Positions 25,354 to 34,533 of a stretch of 64,000 nt of DNA are shown piece after piece. Where the stretch lies: NCBI RefSeq assembly GCF_051195255.1, contig NZ_JBNJLK010000011.1, positions 1 to 64,000 of the forward strand, read 5' to 3'. The notes beneath the pieces are model-generated. The model worked only from the letters and a program-made list of their open reading frames with translations. It did no database searches and was not told the origin of the DNA. The stretch's first letter is position 1; every line of letters starts with the position of its first letter. The position numbers and the translations under genes are program-made. Source of the stretch: Falsirhodobacter sp051195255 (GTDB lineage Bacteria; Pseudomonadota; Alphaproteobacteria; Rhodobacterales; Rhodobacteraceae).

Positions 25354-26436
25354 ATGACAACCTCCGTAGATATCACGCCAAACCTTGCCGCCGACACGAG
25401 GAAGCCCCTCGTCACCGCCCTCCTCTATGACGGTCTTTGCACGTTCGAGTTCGGGATCGTCGCCGAAGTGTTCGGCCTGCATCGCCCCGAGATGGGACCG
25501 GACTGGTACCGTTTCGCCAGTTGCGCCGTCGAGCCGGGACCGCTGCGCGCGCATGGCGGCTTCACCCTGACGCCCGACCGCGGGCCGGACCTGCTGGACG
25601 AGGCGGACATCATCGTGGTGCCGGGGTGGAAGGGCGCGGAGGCCGAGGTGCCTGAGGCGCTGACGGACCGGCTTCGCGCCGCACATGCGCGGGGGGCGCG
25701 GCTGGTGTCGATCTGCTCGGGCGCGTTCGTTCTGGCCGCCACCGGCCTGCTGGACGGTGCGACGGCGGCCACGCATTGGCGGTATGCCGAGGCGTTGCAG
25801 GAACGCTTTCCGAAGGTTCGGGTGGATGCCGCCTCCTTGTATCGCAGCCATGACAGGGTCTTCACCTCGGCCGGAAGCGCCGCCGGCATCGACCTGCTGA
25901 TCGAGATCGTGAAGCAGGATTTCGGCCCCGAGGCCGCAAACTCGGTCGCGCGGCGGCTGGTCGTTCCGGCGCATCGCACGGGCGGACAGGCCCAGTTTCT
26001 GGAGCGGCCGGTTCCGGTGCATCGGGGCAGCGCGGTCGCACCGCTCCTGGACCGGATGCGCGAAACGCTGGACCAGAACTGGCCGGTCGAACGTATGGCA
26101 GGCGCGTGCCGGATGAGCCCCCGCACCTTCCTTCGCCGCTTTCAGGACGCAACGGGCACGACCCCAGGCGACTGGCTGATCGCGGAACGCGTGGAAGCGG
26201 CCAGGGCACTTCTGTGCGGTGGCGGGCTGGGGATTGAGGCGGTGGCGATGGCCATCGGGTTCGGCTCGGGCCACACGCTGCGCCATCACTTCCGCCAGCG
26301 GACGGGGCTGTCCCCCTCGGCCTTTCGCCTGCGGTTCCTTCCCACGGGAACCGCCGCGTCCCCGTCCGCCGTCCGCGCGATCAGGGGGAGCGTGAGAAGC
26401 CCCAGCACCGCCGCACTCAGAAAGAACGGGCCATAG
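25354..26436 (+). CDS. ftrA: GlxA/FtrA-type AraC-family regulator with DJ-1/PfpI domain
   Basis: A 360-residue protein. The N-terminal DJ-1/PfpI-like domain includes LVSICSGAFVLAATGLLDG with the elbow cysteine, and TSAGSAAGIDL. The C-terminal AraC DNA-binding domain includes MSPRTFLRRFQDATGTTPGDWL and a second helix-turn-helix ending LRHHFRQRTGLSPSAFR. Homologues end shortly after that helix. Here about 35 extra residues are read from DNA that also encodes the end of the convergent transporter. The start is uncertain (ATG 25354 or TTG 25345). It probably controls the divergent rhodanese gene. Confidence 0.85.
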   Translation: MTTSVDITPNLAADTRKPLVTALLYDGLCTFEFGIVAEVFGLHRPEMGPDWYRFASCAVEPGPLRAHGGFTLTPDRGPDLLDEADIIVVPGWKGAEAEVPEALTDRLRAAHARGARLVSICSGAFVLAATGLLDGATAATHWRYAEALQERFPKVRVDAASLYRSHDRVFTSAGSAAGIDLLIEIVKQDFGPEAANSVARRLVVPAHRTGGQAQFLERPVPVHRGSAVAPLLDRMRETLDQNWPVERMAGACRMSPRTFLRRFQDATGTTPGDWLIAERVEAARALLCGGGLGIEAVAMAIGFGSGHTLRHHFRQRTGLSPSAFRLRFLPTGTAASPSAVRAIRGSVRSPSTAALRKNGP

Positions 26437-27533
26437 CCGAACGTTTGCGCGACCCGGCCGGCCGCCATTCCTGCCAGCATGCTGACGGTGGCGTCCATGC
26501 ACTGGAACAGCGTGAAGTCCACGCCCGGCTGTCCGGCATCGGCCAGCGTCATGAACCGGGCATACAGCGCCACGAAGCCGATGGAGAGGACGAAGGACCC
26601 GCTGAACAACGCGCCCCCGATCAGCACCCTGTCGGGCAGCCCGTCATAGGCGGCATGCCCCGCCAGCAAGGTCAGCGAAAGGGCCTGCGCAAGAACCGTC
26701 ACGCCCAGCACGCGGCGGGTTCCGAAGCGGCGCACCAGCGCACCCCCGACAACCGCGCCCAGAATGCCCAGCACCAAGCTGCCCGCACCGGCCAACATCC
26801 CGACCGACGCCAGGCTGAACCCGTTGTCGATCAGGAACGGGCCGATCATGCCAAGCGCCGTCTTCTGCGCGACCACGAACAGGGCCGCAAGGATCAGGCC
26901 CCGGCGCACCTCTGGCCGCGCCAGCGCAACACGTAGGCTGGGCGACGACACGGGCGGCAATGTCTGCCGTTCCAGACGCCGCGAATGAAGCACGAGTGGC
27001 AAGCCCAGAACCACGACAAGCGCGGCCATTGCGGCCACGCCGATGCCCCAGCCCCACCCATCCACCAGCACCAGAAGCAGCCCCATCCCGAGGGCCGACC
27101 CGACATAGGCCCCGCCCACCTGCATGGCGTTTCCCCAGCCGACCTCGTGCCGCCTCAGACGTTCCACCGCGTAACCGTCGCAGGCGATGTCGACCGTGGC
27201 CGTGGTGAAGGCCACCACGCCCAGCACGATCAGCAGCGGCCACAGCGGCACGGGGCCGGTCACCGCGGCCAGCAACAGCCCGCCAGCGGCAATGACATTG
27301 CCCGCCGCCACCAGCGTGGCGGTGTGGCCGCCTTGCCGGAAGCGTTCCACCGCCGGCGCCCACAGGAACTTGGCCGCCCAAGGCAGGATCAGCAGGGACA
27401 GAAGCCCCACCTGGTCCAGGGGCAGGCCTTCCGCGCGCAGGACCGCCGGCAGGCCGCCCCAGGTCAGCCCGCCGATGATGGCCTGCGCCGTATAAAGCCC
27501 GCCGATGGAGGCCAGCAGTGGCAAACCCTTCAT
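26286..27533 (-). CDS. RhtX/FptX-like siderophore transporter (MFS)
   Basis: A 415-residue major facilitator with about twelve hydrophobic segments. It begins LLASIGGLYTAQAIIGGLTWGGLPAVLR and LLILPWAAKFLWAPAVERF, the AmpG/RhtX pattern. Its ATG shares one base with the TonB receptor stop (TGATG), so the pair is coupled, and the partner points to uptake of ferric siderophore across the inner membrane. Its last 151 bp overlap the end of the convergent ftrA gene. Confidence 0.82.
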   Translation of the reverse strand: MKGLPLLASIGGLYTAQAIIGGLTWGGLPAVLRAEGLPLDQVGLLSLLILPWAAKFLWAPAVERFRQGGHTATLVAAGNVIAAGGLLLAAVTGPVPLWPLLIVLGVVAFTTATVDIACDGYAVERLRRHEVGWGNAMQVGGAYVGSALGMGLLLVLVDGWGWGIGVAAMAALVVVLGLPLVLHSRRLERQTLPPVSSPSLRVALARPEVRRGLILAALFVVAQKTALGMIGPFLIDNGFSLASVGMLAGAGSLVLGILGAVVGGALVRRFGTRRVLGVTVLAQALSLTLLAGHAAYDGLPDRVLIGGALFSGSFVLSIGFVALYARFMTLADAGQPGVDFTLFQCMDATVSMLAGMAAGRVAQTFGYGPFFLSAAVLGLLTLPLIARTADGDAAVPVGRNRRRKAEGDSPVRWRK

Positions 27534-29584
27534 CAGAAGCGGTACCGGATGGACGCGGTGGCGCTGCGGCCTTCGTCCCGATAGCACGTGCCCCCCGTGC
27601 AGATCGCCTTCTGCTGGTCGAAGACGTTGTGCACGTTCACCTGCGCCTCGACCCCGCGCCATGCGGGATTGGTCGCCCCAAAGTCATAGGACAGCGCCAG
27701 ATCGACGAAGGTGCGGTTGTCGTTGCCGCTGGTGTTGGCGTCCGTGGTGTAGCTCGTTCCCACATACCGCATGCCAGCCCCAAAGCCGAACCCCTGCAGC
27801 GCACCATCCTGCGGCGCGTAGTGCGTCCAAAGCGAGGCGATGTTGTTCGGTGTCGCGGACAGTTCGTTGCCGACGGTGCCTTCGACGCCATCCTCGATCT
27901 TCACGCGCAGATGGGTGTAGGAGGCGATCAGGCTCAGCCCGTTGTCGAAGGAGGTCGACGCCTCCAGTTCCACCCCGCGCGAGTTCATGTCGAGCTGCCG
28001 CTGGCGGTTCGGCCCGGCCGAGCTGTCCAGAACAATTCCGTCGTTCTGGTCGATGTCGAAGATGGCGGCCGACAGCAGGCTGTTCGTGCCGGGAAGCTGG
28101 TATTTCACCCCCACCTCCCTTTGCACCGCCTTGGTCGGCTTGGCCACGCTGTCGGACGTTTCGTCCGCCACATCCGCATAAACGACGCCCACATTCGGGG
28201 AGAACGAGGTCGAGAGGTTGGCGTAGGGCGTCACGCCGTTGTCGAACCGGTAGGACAGGCCCACGCGGCCCGACGCCGCCTTGTCCTTGTTGCGGAAGGT
28301 ATCGAGGGAGGAGGTCTGCGTCGTGGCGTCGATCCAGTCATGGCGGGCGCTGGCGACGGCGGTCCATCGCCCGAAGCTCATCTGGTCGTGGAGATACACG
28401 CCCCACTGGTCGAAGTCCTGGTTGCCGGCGTTGCTCAGCGCCAACTCCGAGGCATCCTCGGCCGAGGTGTCGCTGATGGCGCTGGACGTGTCATAGCTGC
28501 CCTTGCCGTAATCCACCCCCACCAGCAATTCGTGCGCCACGGCGCCCGTGTCGAAGTTGACCTGCGCCTGGTTGTCCACGGTGAAGAAGCGGGACGTTTC
28601 CACGTAGTGGCCCCAGGTGGAGTAGATGAGGTAGCTGTAGGCCAGATCCGCATCGGCTTCGGCATAGCGCAGGTTCTGGCGCAGGGTGACGCGGTCGGTC
28701 AGCTCATGCTCCAACTCATACCCCAGGCGCCATTGCTCCTGACCGTAGTGGTTGTAGTCGGGGTCGGCGAAATAATCGTCGAAGTCCGGCCGCTCGCCTT
28801 CGTTGAAGAAGAACGAGGTCGCGCCGCTGTCAATGTCCGAATACTCCCCCAGAACCGTCAGCGTGGTGCGGTCGTCGATCTTCCACGTCAGCGCGGGCGC
28901 GATCAGCGTCTTGTCATCCTCGAACCCCGGCAGGGCGCTTTCGCCGTTCCGCATCAACCCCGTCAGGCGGTAAAGCAGCGTGGCATCGGCGTTCGCCGTG
29001 CCCGTCAGGTCGAACGACAGCTGCTTGCGGTCGTTCGTGCCACCCAGTAGTTCCACCTCGCGGAAGGTGTCCTCCTTCGGGCGCTTGGACACGAAGTTCA
29101 GAAGGCCTCCCGGGCCGCTGACCCCGTAAAGCGAGGAGGCCGGCCCCTTCAGGATCGCGATGCCCTCCACGGTATAGGGGTCGTTGTTGACGATCGCGGA
29201 CGGCGCGTTGAAGACGCGCAACCCGTCACGATAGATGCCGGTGTAATAGGTGGGAAACCCCCGCAGGAAGAACGCGTCATACCGCGTGTCCAGCCCGAAA
29301 TTATTGGGGTTCGCGCTGGCGGTGTAGGACAGCGCCTCGTTCACCGTCCGCGGCTTCTGATCCTCCAGCTGATCCTGCGTGATAGTCGTGATCGCCTGCG
29401 GAATGTTCAGGATGGGGGTGTCGACCTTTGTCGCCTGCCGTCCCTCCGACGCGACATATCCATCCTGCACAAGGGTGGAATCGCTTTCCGACTCCACGAT
29501 GATCGGGGCAAGGACGGTCACTTCCGCCGCCGCAGGCATCCCGATCCCGGCTAGAACGGCCGTCACGCTGATCATGTTCTTCAT
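27533..29584 (-). CDS. TonB-dependent siderophore receptor
   Basis: A 683-residue outer-membrane receptor. A signal peptide (ISVTAVLAGIGMPAAA) is followed by a TonB-box-like segment VTVLAPIIVES and a plug domain with NIPQAITTITQDQLEDQ, FFLRGFPTYYTGIYRDGL and EGIAILKGPASSLYGVSGPGGLLNFVSKRP. The beta-barrel ends in YRDEGRSATASIRYRF with the terminal phenylalanine. The plug wording is typical of hydroxamate-type receptors. It heads a two-gene unit with the RhtX-like transporter; a 9-bp inverted repeat lies 43 bp upstream. Confidence 0.93.
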   Translation of the reverse strand: MKNMISVTAVLAGIGMPAAAEVTVLAPIIVESESDSTLVQDGYVASEGRQATKVDTPILNIPQAITTITQDQLEDQKPRTVNEALSYTASANPNNFGLDTRYDAFFLRGFPTYYTGIYRDGLRVFNAPSAIVNNDPYTVEGIAILKGPASSLYGVSGPGGLLNFVSKRPKEDTFREVELLGGTNDRKQLSFDLTGTANADATLLYRLTGLMRNGESALPGFEDDKTLIAPALTWKIDDRTTLTVLGEYSDIDSGATSFFFNEGERPDFDDYFADPDYNHYGQEQWRLGYELEHELTDRVTLRQNLRYAEADADLAYSYLIYSTWGHYVETSRFFTVDNQAQVNFDTGAVAHELLVGVDYGKGSYDTSSAISDTSAEDASELALSNAGNQDFDQWGVYLHDQMSFGRWTAVASARHDWIDATTQTSSLDTFRNKDKAASGRVGLSYRFDNGVTPYANLSTSFSPNVGVVYADVADETSDSVAKPTKAVQREVGVKYQLPGTNSLLSAAIFDIDQNDGIVLDSSAGPNRQRQLDMNSRGVELEASTSFDNGLSLIASYTHLRVKIEDGVEGTVGNELSATPNNIASLWTHYAPQDGALQGFGFGAGMRYVGTSYTTDANTSGNDNRTFVDLALSYDFGATNPAWRGVEAQVNVHNVFDQQKAICTGGTCYRDEGRSATASIRYRF

Positions 29585-29626
29585 GTCTGTCCCCCGTCGA
29601 TTTTGGACCGGAGGAAGAAGATGTTT

Positions 29627-29651
29627 ACGAAAATAGTCAAGATATTTTCGT
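29627..29651. promoter_or_regulatory. 9-bp inverted repeat upstream of the siderophore receptor
   Basis: ACGAAAATA (29627-29635) and TATTTTCGT (29643-29651) form a perfect inverted repeat around a 7-base spacer, 43 bp before the receptor ATG. A regulator site is likely. It does not match the classical Fur box, the Irr box or the RirA IRO box as I know them. Confidence 0.5.
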
Positions 29652-29697
29652 GCGCGCCTTCGGGGCCGAGCCGATGCCCCCTTCCCAGCCGGCGCCG

Positions 29698-29707
29698 TCG
29701 TATACAA
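29698..29707. promoter_or_regulatory. GTATAC palindrome, possible GntR-FCD operator (site 1)
   Basis: TCGTATACAA is a near-palindrome centred on GTATAC. A second copy, TGTATACA, lies at 29773-29780, 75 bp further on and just before the GntR gene. The spacing of about seven helical turns suits two dimers bound on the same face; FCD-type GntR sites often have TNGTNNNACNA symmetry. Confidence 0.45.
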
Positions 29708-29772
29708 CCTCCCCTTTATTTTCGCCTTATGGCGTCCAAAGCACCGTAATATTTCCCGCGAATCGAATTTCG

Positions 29773-29780
29773 TGTATACA
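29773..29780. promoter_or_regulatory. GTATAC palindrome, possible GntR-FCD operator (site 2)
   Basis: A perfect 8-bp palindrome TGTATACA 27 bp before the ATG of the GntR regulator gene. It lies where the regulator's own promoter must be, so autoregulation is plausible. Confidence 0.45.
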
Positions 29781-29806
29781 TTCATCGGAAGGGAGGCTGC
29801 GTTTCC

Positions 29807-30577
29807 ATGATGGATGACAACCCGACAAGGTCGAGCCAGACGCAAACCGCCCGTGCGGCGATGACCTTGCGTGACATGATCGTGGGCAACCGGCTGACGG
29901 CGGACACCCGCCTGACCGAAACACAACTGGCCGAAATGCTGTCCATGTCCCGCACCCCGATCCGGGCCGCCATCCAGCGGCTGACGGACGAAGGGTTGCT
30001 GGTGCCGATGCCGGCCGGCGGCTATGCCATCCGCCGCCTGCTTCCCAGCGAGATCGCCGAAACCATCGAATTGCGCGGCGCGCTGGAAGGATTGGCGGCG
30101 CGCTGGCTGGCGGAGCGGGGGATCGAGCGGGAGGCCCTGAAGGATCTGGTGCGGATCTCGGACCAGATCGACGCGCTGCTGCGGGCGGACCACTTCGACC
30201 GGTCCGAACTGCCCGAATACGAACGACTGAACGCCCAGTTTCATCATTGCCTGATCACCGCCACCGGAAGCGCCCTTCTGGGGCAGGAGATCGCGCGGGC
30301 GAACAACCGGCCCTTCGCGTCGGCCAGCGCCCTTGTGGGCATGTATGAACATAACAGGGCGGCGCGGGACCATCTGCTGATCGGGCAGGAACACCACCGT
30401 GCCGTTCTGGACGCCATCGCCCAGCGGCAGGGCGCGCGAGCCGAGGCGATCATGCGGGAACATGCACGCCTTTCGCAGCGCAATTTCGATCACGCCCTTG
30501 GGCTTGACCGCCTGCCGGAGAATTTCCGGGGGGCCAGCCTGATCCTGCAACCGCAGGAGGACGCGCGCACGACCTGA
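29807..30577 (+). CDS. GntR family (FCD domain) regulator
   Basis: A 256-residue protein. The winged helix reads LTETQLAEMLSMSRTPIRAAIQRL, and the FCD domain carries LRGALEGLAARWLAERG, NAQFHHCLI and the EHHRAVLDAI metal-binding histidine block. GGAAGGGAGG precedes ATG 29807. It is 54 bp ahead of the ABC/P450 genes on the same strand and divergent from the siderophore receptor. It most likely controls the catabolic operon, with an aromatic acid as effector (inference). Confidence 0.88.
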   Translation: MMDDNPTRSSQTQTARAAMTLRDMIVGNRLTADTRLTETQLAEMLSMSRTPIRAAIQRLTDEGLLVPMPAGGYAIRRLLPSEIAETIELRGALEGLAARWLAERGIEREALKDLVRISDQIDALLRADHFDRSELPEYERLNAQFHHCLITATGSALLGQEIARANNRPFASASALVGMYEHNRAARDHLLIGQEHHRAVLDAIAQRQGARAEAIMREHARLSQRNFDHALGLDRLPENFRGASLILQPQEDARTT

Positions 30578-30631
30578 CCGTCAGCGGCAGCGGGGAGGCT
30601 GCCGTTCGCCATCTACGGGGGAGGAGACCCG

Positions 30632-31807
30632 ATGAAAAGACGACACATGCTTTTGGGCACCGTTCTGGCGCTCTCGACCGCCTTGGGCGTTATGCCGGCC
30701 ATGGCGCAGGAGGATCCTTTCAGGATCGGGCTGATCCTGCCGATGACCGGCCCCTTCGCCTCGACCGGCCGGCAGATCGACGCGGCCGCGCGGCTTTACA
30801 TGACCCAGCACGGGGACGAGGTGGCGGGCCGGAAGATCGAACTGATCGTGAAGGACGACGCCGGCATCGCCGACACCACCAAGCGGCTGGCGCAGGAGAT
30901 GATCGTCCGCGACAAGGTGGGCGCCTTGGCCGGGTTCGGCCTGACCCCGCTGGCCATGGCGACGGCGCCATTGTCCACCCGCGGCAAGACGCCGACGGTG
31001 GTGATGGCCGCCGCCACATCCACCATCACGGAACAATCGCCCTTCATCGTCCGCACCAGCTACACCACGCCGCAGGTGACGTCGAAGATCGCGGAATGGG
31101 CCGCGGGTCAGGGGATGCGGAAGGTCGTCACGCTGGTGTCCGATTACGGGCCGGGGATCGACGCGGAAAAGACCTTCGTGGGCACCTTCGGCGCGGCCGG
31201 GGGCGAGGTTGCCGAAACCCTGCGCGTTCCCCTGCAGAACCCCGACTTTTCGCCTTTCCTTCAACGCGTGGCCGACCTGAAGCCTGACGCGATCTTCGTT
31301 TTCGTGCCGTCCGGCGTCGGCGCGCAGTTCATGAAGCAGTATGTGGAGCGCGGACTGGATCAATCCGGGATCAAGCTGCTGGCGGATGGCGGGATCACCG
31401 ATGACGACATCCTGAACGGGATGGGCGATCCGGCCCTGGCCGCGATCACGGGCTTCCATTACTCCGCCGCGCATGACAGCGCCATGAACATGGACTTCGT
31501 AAAGGCGTTCCAGGAGGCGACCGGCGGCACGCGCCCGAACTTCATGGCCGTCGGCGGCTATGACGGGATGCACCTCATCTATGCCGCGCTGGAAAAGGCC
31601 GGCGGCGAAGGCGGTGCCGCGATGATGGAGGCGATGAAGGGCCTGTCCTGGGAAAGCCCCCGCGGCCCCGTCAGCATTGATCCCGACACCCGCGACATCG
31701 TGCAGAACGTCTACCTTCGGCGGGTGGAGCGTCGGGACGGCGAGCTTTGGAACATCGAGTTCCAGACCTTCGAGGCGGTGAAGGACCCGGGCAAGACCGG
31801 GTCGTGA
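30632..31807 (+). CDS. HAAT-type ABC transporter periplasmic binding protein
   Basis: A 391-residue Leu/Ile/Val-binding-fold protein with signal peptide (LLGTVLALSTALGVMPAMAQ). The opening FRIGLILPMTGPFASTGRQI and VKDDAGIADTTKRLAQEMI are typical. GGAGGAG precedes the ATG. In this operon, with two P450s downstream, the ligand is more likely an aromatic carboxylate than an amino acid, as for the p-coumarate and benzoate systems of Rhodopseudomonas. Confidence 0.9.
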   Translation: MKRRHMLLGTVLALSTALGVMPAMAQEDPFRIGLILPMTGPFASTGRQIDAAARLYMTQHGDEVAGRKIELIVKDDAGIADTTKRLAQEMIVRDKVGALAGFGLTPLAMATAPLSTRGKTPTVVMAAATSTITEQSPFIVRTSYTTPQVTSKIAEWAAGQGMRKVVTLVSDYGPGIDAEKTFVGTFGAAGGEVAETLRVPLQNPDFSPFLQRVADLKPDAIFVFVPSGVGAQFMKQYVERGLDQSGIKLLADGGITDDDILNGMGDPALAAITGFHYSAAHDSAMNMDFVKAFQEATGGTRPNFMAVGGYDGMHLIYAALEKAGGEGGAAMMEAMKGLSWESPRGPVSIDPDTRDIVQNVYLRRVERRDGELWNIEFQTFEAVKDPGKTGS

Positions 31808-31885
31808 TCCCGCAACAGCGCAAAGGACAATGGCTCGCGCCGGATCTTCGGCGCGGGGCCGGACCTCTCATGCCGGAACAAACCG

Positions 31886-32740
31886 ATGCTGACCATCCTG
31901 ATCGACGGAATTGCTTACGGAATGCTGCTCTTCGTCATGGCCCTCGGGCTGGCGGTGACGCTGGGGCTGATGAACTTCGTGAACCTGGCCCACGGCGCGT
32001 TTGCGATGATCGGCGGCTATGTCACCGCGCTGGCGATGAACCGGCTGGGCGTGCCTTTCCTTCTGACGCTGCCCTTCGCCTTTCTTGTCCCCGCGCTGGT
32101 GGGGTTGGTGGCCGAACGCACGCTTTACGTACGGCTGTACCGTCGCAGCCATCTGGATCAGGTGCTGTTCTCGCTGGCGCTGGTGTTCATGGCCATCGCG
32201 GGGGCGGATTGGCTTCTGGGGTCCAGCCAGATGCTGATCACCCTGCCCCCGTGGCTTCAGGGCCGGTTCGAGGTTCTGGGCGTCGGCGTCGGCCGCTACC
32301 GGGCCTTTCTGATCGTGGTCTGCGCGGCACTGGTTTTCGTGCTGCAGATGATCCTGTCCGGTACCCGCTTCGGCGCACGGCTGCGGGCGGCGGTCGATGA
32401 CCAGCGCGCGGCGCGCGGCCTTGGCATCAATGTCGGGCGCATCTTCGCGCTGACCTTCGCCACCGGATCAGGCCTTGCCGGCCTTGGCGGCGCCCTGGGG
32501 ATCGAGATCATGGGCCTTGATCCGACCTTCCCGCTGAAGATCCTCGTCTACGTGCTGATTGTGGTAACCGTGGGCGGCACCGCCAGCTTGACCGGTCCCT
32601 TCCTGGCCGCGCTGATCATCGGCACCGCCGACGTGGCCGGCAAGTACTACCTCCCCGGAATGGGGGCCTTCCTCATCTACCTTCTGATGATCGTCCTTCT
32701 GATCCTGCGCCCGCAGGGCCTGATCGCGCCCGCACGCTAA
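31886..32740 (+). CDS. HAAT-type ABC transporter permease (LivH)
   Basis: A 284-residue permease with about eight hydrophobic segments, starting LTILIDGIAYGMLLFVMALGLAV. NFVNLAHGAFAMIGGYV and the DQRAARGLGINVGRIFALTF coupling block are standard LivH features. It follows the binding-protein gene by 78 bp and dimerises with the LivM-type protein. Confidence 0.9.
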   Translation: MLTILIDGIAYGMLLFVMALGLAVTLGLMNFVNLAHGAFAMIGGYVTALAMNRLGVPFLLTLPFAFLVPALVGLVAERTLYVRLYRRSHLDQVLFSLALVFMAIAGADWLLGSSQMLITLPPWLQGRFEVLGVGVGRYRAFLIVVCAALVFVLQMILSGTRFGARLRAAVDDQRAARGLGINVGRIFALTFATGSGLAGLGGALGIEIMGLDPTFPLKILVYVLIVVTVGGTASLTGPFLAALIIGTADVAGKYYLPGMGAFLIYLLMIVLLILRPQGLIAPAR

Positions 32741-32752
32741 AGGATGCCCCAC

Positions 32753-33784
32753 ATGACCGAGACAAGCCTTTCGCCTGTTCGTCCCGCCCCGAGCCCTGCC
32801 GATGCGCGCGTCAGCCGCGACCTTCTGCGGCGCGGGCGCTGGAAACCGGCCGAATTCGCCTTCTGGCTGATGGTCGCCGCCAGCCTCTTCTTCCTGCCCG
32901 ACCGTCATCTGCTGCTGTCGGAGATCGCGATCCTCGGCCTGTTCGCCATGTCGCTGGACCTGATCCTCGGCTATGCAGGCGTCGTGTCGCTGGGGCATGG
33001 CGCGTTCTTCGGGCTGGGCGCCTATGTCGCGGGCCTCACCTCCCTTCACCTGACGGGGGAGCCGCTGACCGGCCTTACCCTTGCCATGGGGGCGGCGGCG
33101 CTGCTCGGGGTGGCGACGGGGCCGCTTCTGCTTCTGCGCGCCTCGGACCTGACGCGGCTGATGGTCACCCTGGGCGTCGCCATGCTGGTGCTGGAAGGGG
33201 CGAACCAGGCGGCGTGGCTGACGGGGGGCGCCGACGGGCTGACCGGCGTGATGATCGACCCGCTGCTGGGCCGGTTCGAGTTCGACCTGTTCGGCACCAC
33301 CGGCTATGCCTATTGCCTGATCGTGACCTTCACCTTGTTCCTGATCGCCCGCCGCGTGGTCACGTCGCCCTACGGGCTGTCCTTGCGCGCGATCCGCGAC
33401 AACCCCCTGCGCGCCCGCAGCATGGGCATTCCGGTGGGGCGGCGCATTCTGGGCCTTTACGCCTTTTCGGCCGCCATCGCGGGGGCGGCGGGCGCGCTTC
33501 TGACGCAAACGACGATGTTCGTGTCGCTGGACGTGCTGGCCTTCCACCGTTCCGCCGATGTGCTCCTGATCCTCGTGCTGGGGGGGGTGGGGTATCTTTA
33601 CGGCGGGCTTCTGGGCGCCATCGGGTTCAAGCTGCTGCAGGACTGGTTCTCCGCGATCACGCCGCAATACTGGATGTTCTGGATGGGCCTTGTCCTTCTG
33701 GTCATCGTGCTGATCGGGCGCGAAAGGTTGAACGCCCTGCCTCGCACCCTGCTGACCCGACGGGACAAGGGGGGCCGGACATGA
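32753..33784 (+). CDS. HAAT-type ABC transporter permease (LivM)
   Basis: A 343-residue permease with DLILGYAGVVSLGHGAFFGLGAY and SLRAIRDNPLRARSMGIPV, typical of LivM. I prefer ATG 32753 to ATG 32744 because AAGGA is eight bases before it. The stop overlaps the ATPase start (ATGA). Confidence 0.9.
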   Translation: MTETSLSPVRPAPSPADARVSRDLLRRGRWKPAEFAFWLMVAASLFFLPDRHLLLSEIAILGLFAMSLDLILGYAGVVSLGHGAFFGLGAYVAGLTSLHLTGEPLTGLTLAMGAAALLGVATGPLLLLRASDLTRLMVTLGVAMLVLEGANQAAWLTGGADGLTGVMIDPLLGRFEFDLFGTTGYAYCLIVTFTLFLIARRVVTSPYGLSLRAIRDNPLRARSMGIPVGRRILGLYAFSAAIAGAAGALLTQTTMFVSLDVLAFHRSADVLLILVLGGVGYLYGGLLGAIGFKLLQDWFSAITPQYWMFWMGLVLLVIVLIGRERLNALPRTLLTRRDKGGRT

Positions 33785-34533
33785 CCGCCGCGCTGCAGAC
33801 GATCGCGCTGGAAAAGCGTTTCGGGGGGCTCGTGGCCACCGACAAGGTGTCGCTGACGCTGGAACAGGGGGGTCGGCACGCGCTGATCGGGCCCAACGGC
33901 GCGGGCAAGACCACCTTCGTGAACCTTCTGACCGGCGTGCTGCCCGCCAACGGCGGCCAGATCCTGCTGGACGGCGTGGACATCACGCGCAAAAGCCAGA
34001 TCCAGCGCGCCCGCATAGGTCTGGGCCGCACCTTCCAGATCAACCAGCTTTTCCCGGCGATGACGCCGGTCGAAAGCCTTGGCCTTGCCGTGTCGGAACG
34101 GCTGGGGCGCGGCGGCGACTTCTGGCGCGGCGTCGGCACCCGCGACGATGGCATGGCCGAGATCGCCGCCCTGATCGAGCGTTTCCGCCTGACCGAGGTG
34201 ATGGACCAGCCGACGCATCGGCTGCCCTACGGCAAGCAGCGCCTGCTGGAAATCGCGCTGGCGCTGGCCTCCCACCCCCGTGTGCTGCTGCTGGACGAAC
34301 CCGCCGCGGGCGTGCCCGAACTGGAACGGGCGGAACTCTTGCAAACGCTGGCGGATCTGCCGCGCGACGTGTCCATCCTGCTGATCGAACATGACATGGA
34401 CCTCGTCTTTTCCTTTGCGGACCGGATCACGGTTCTGGTGAACGGCGCGCACTTCGCCGAAGGCACTCCGCAGCAGATCGTGTCCGACCCGCGTGTCCAG
34501 CAGGTCTATCTGGGGAGCGAGGAACATGCCTGA
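33781..34533 (+). CDS. HAAT-type ABC transporter ATPase (LivG)
   Basis: A 250-residue ATPase. Walker A GPNGAGKTT lies at about residue 40, Walker B is VLLLDEPAAGVPE and the H-loop LLIEHDMDLVFSFADRI. The signature region reads RLPYGKQRLLEIALAL, where LSYGxQR is usual, which is normal for LivG. It starts on the LivM stop. Confidence 0.92.
   Translation: MTAALQTIALEKRFGGLVATDKVSLTLEQGGRHALIGPNGAGKTTFVNLLTGVLPANGGQILLDGVDITRKSQIQRARIGLGRTFQINQLFPAMTPVESLGLAVSERLGRGGDFWRGVGTRDDGMAEIAALIERFRLTEVMDQPTHRLPYGKQRLLEIALALASHPRVLLLDEPAAGVPELERAELLQTLADLPRDVSILLIEHDMDLVFSFADRITVLVNGAHFAEGTPQQIVSDPRVQQVYLGSEEHA

Noticed and set aside
29585..30550. N-terminal extension of the TonB receptor to 1005 residues
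   Set aside because: The extension is antisense to the GntR gene; a signal peptide and ribosome binding site mark ATG 29584 as the start.
32468..33667. 399-codon minus-strand frame over the LivH and LivM genes
   Set aside because: Shadow frame rich in His, Gln and Arg, with no ribosome binding site or domain.
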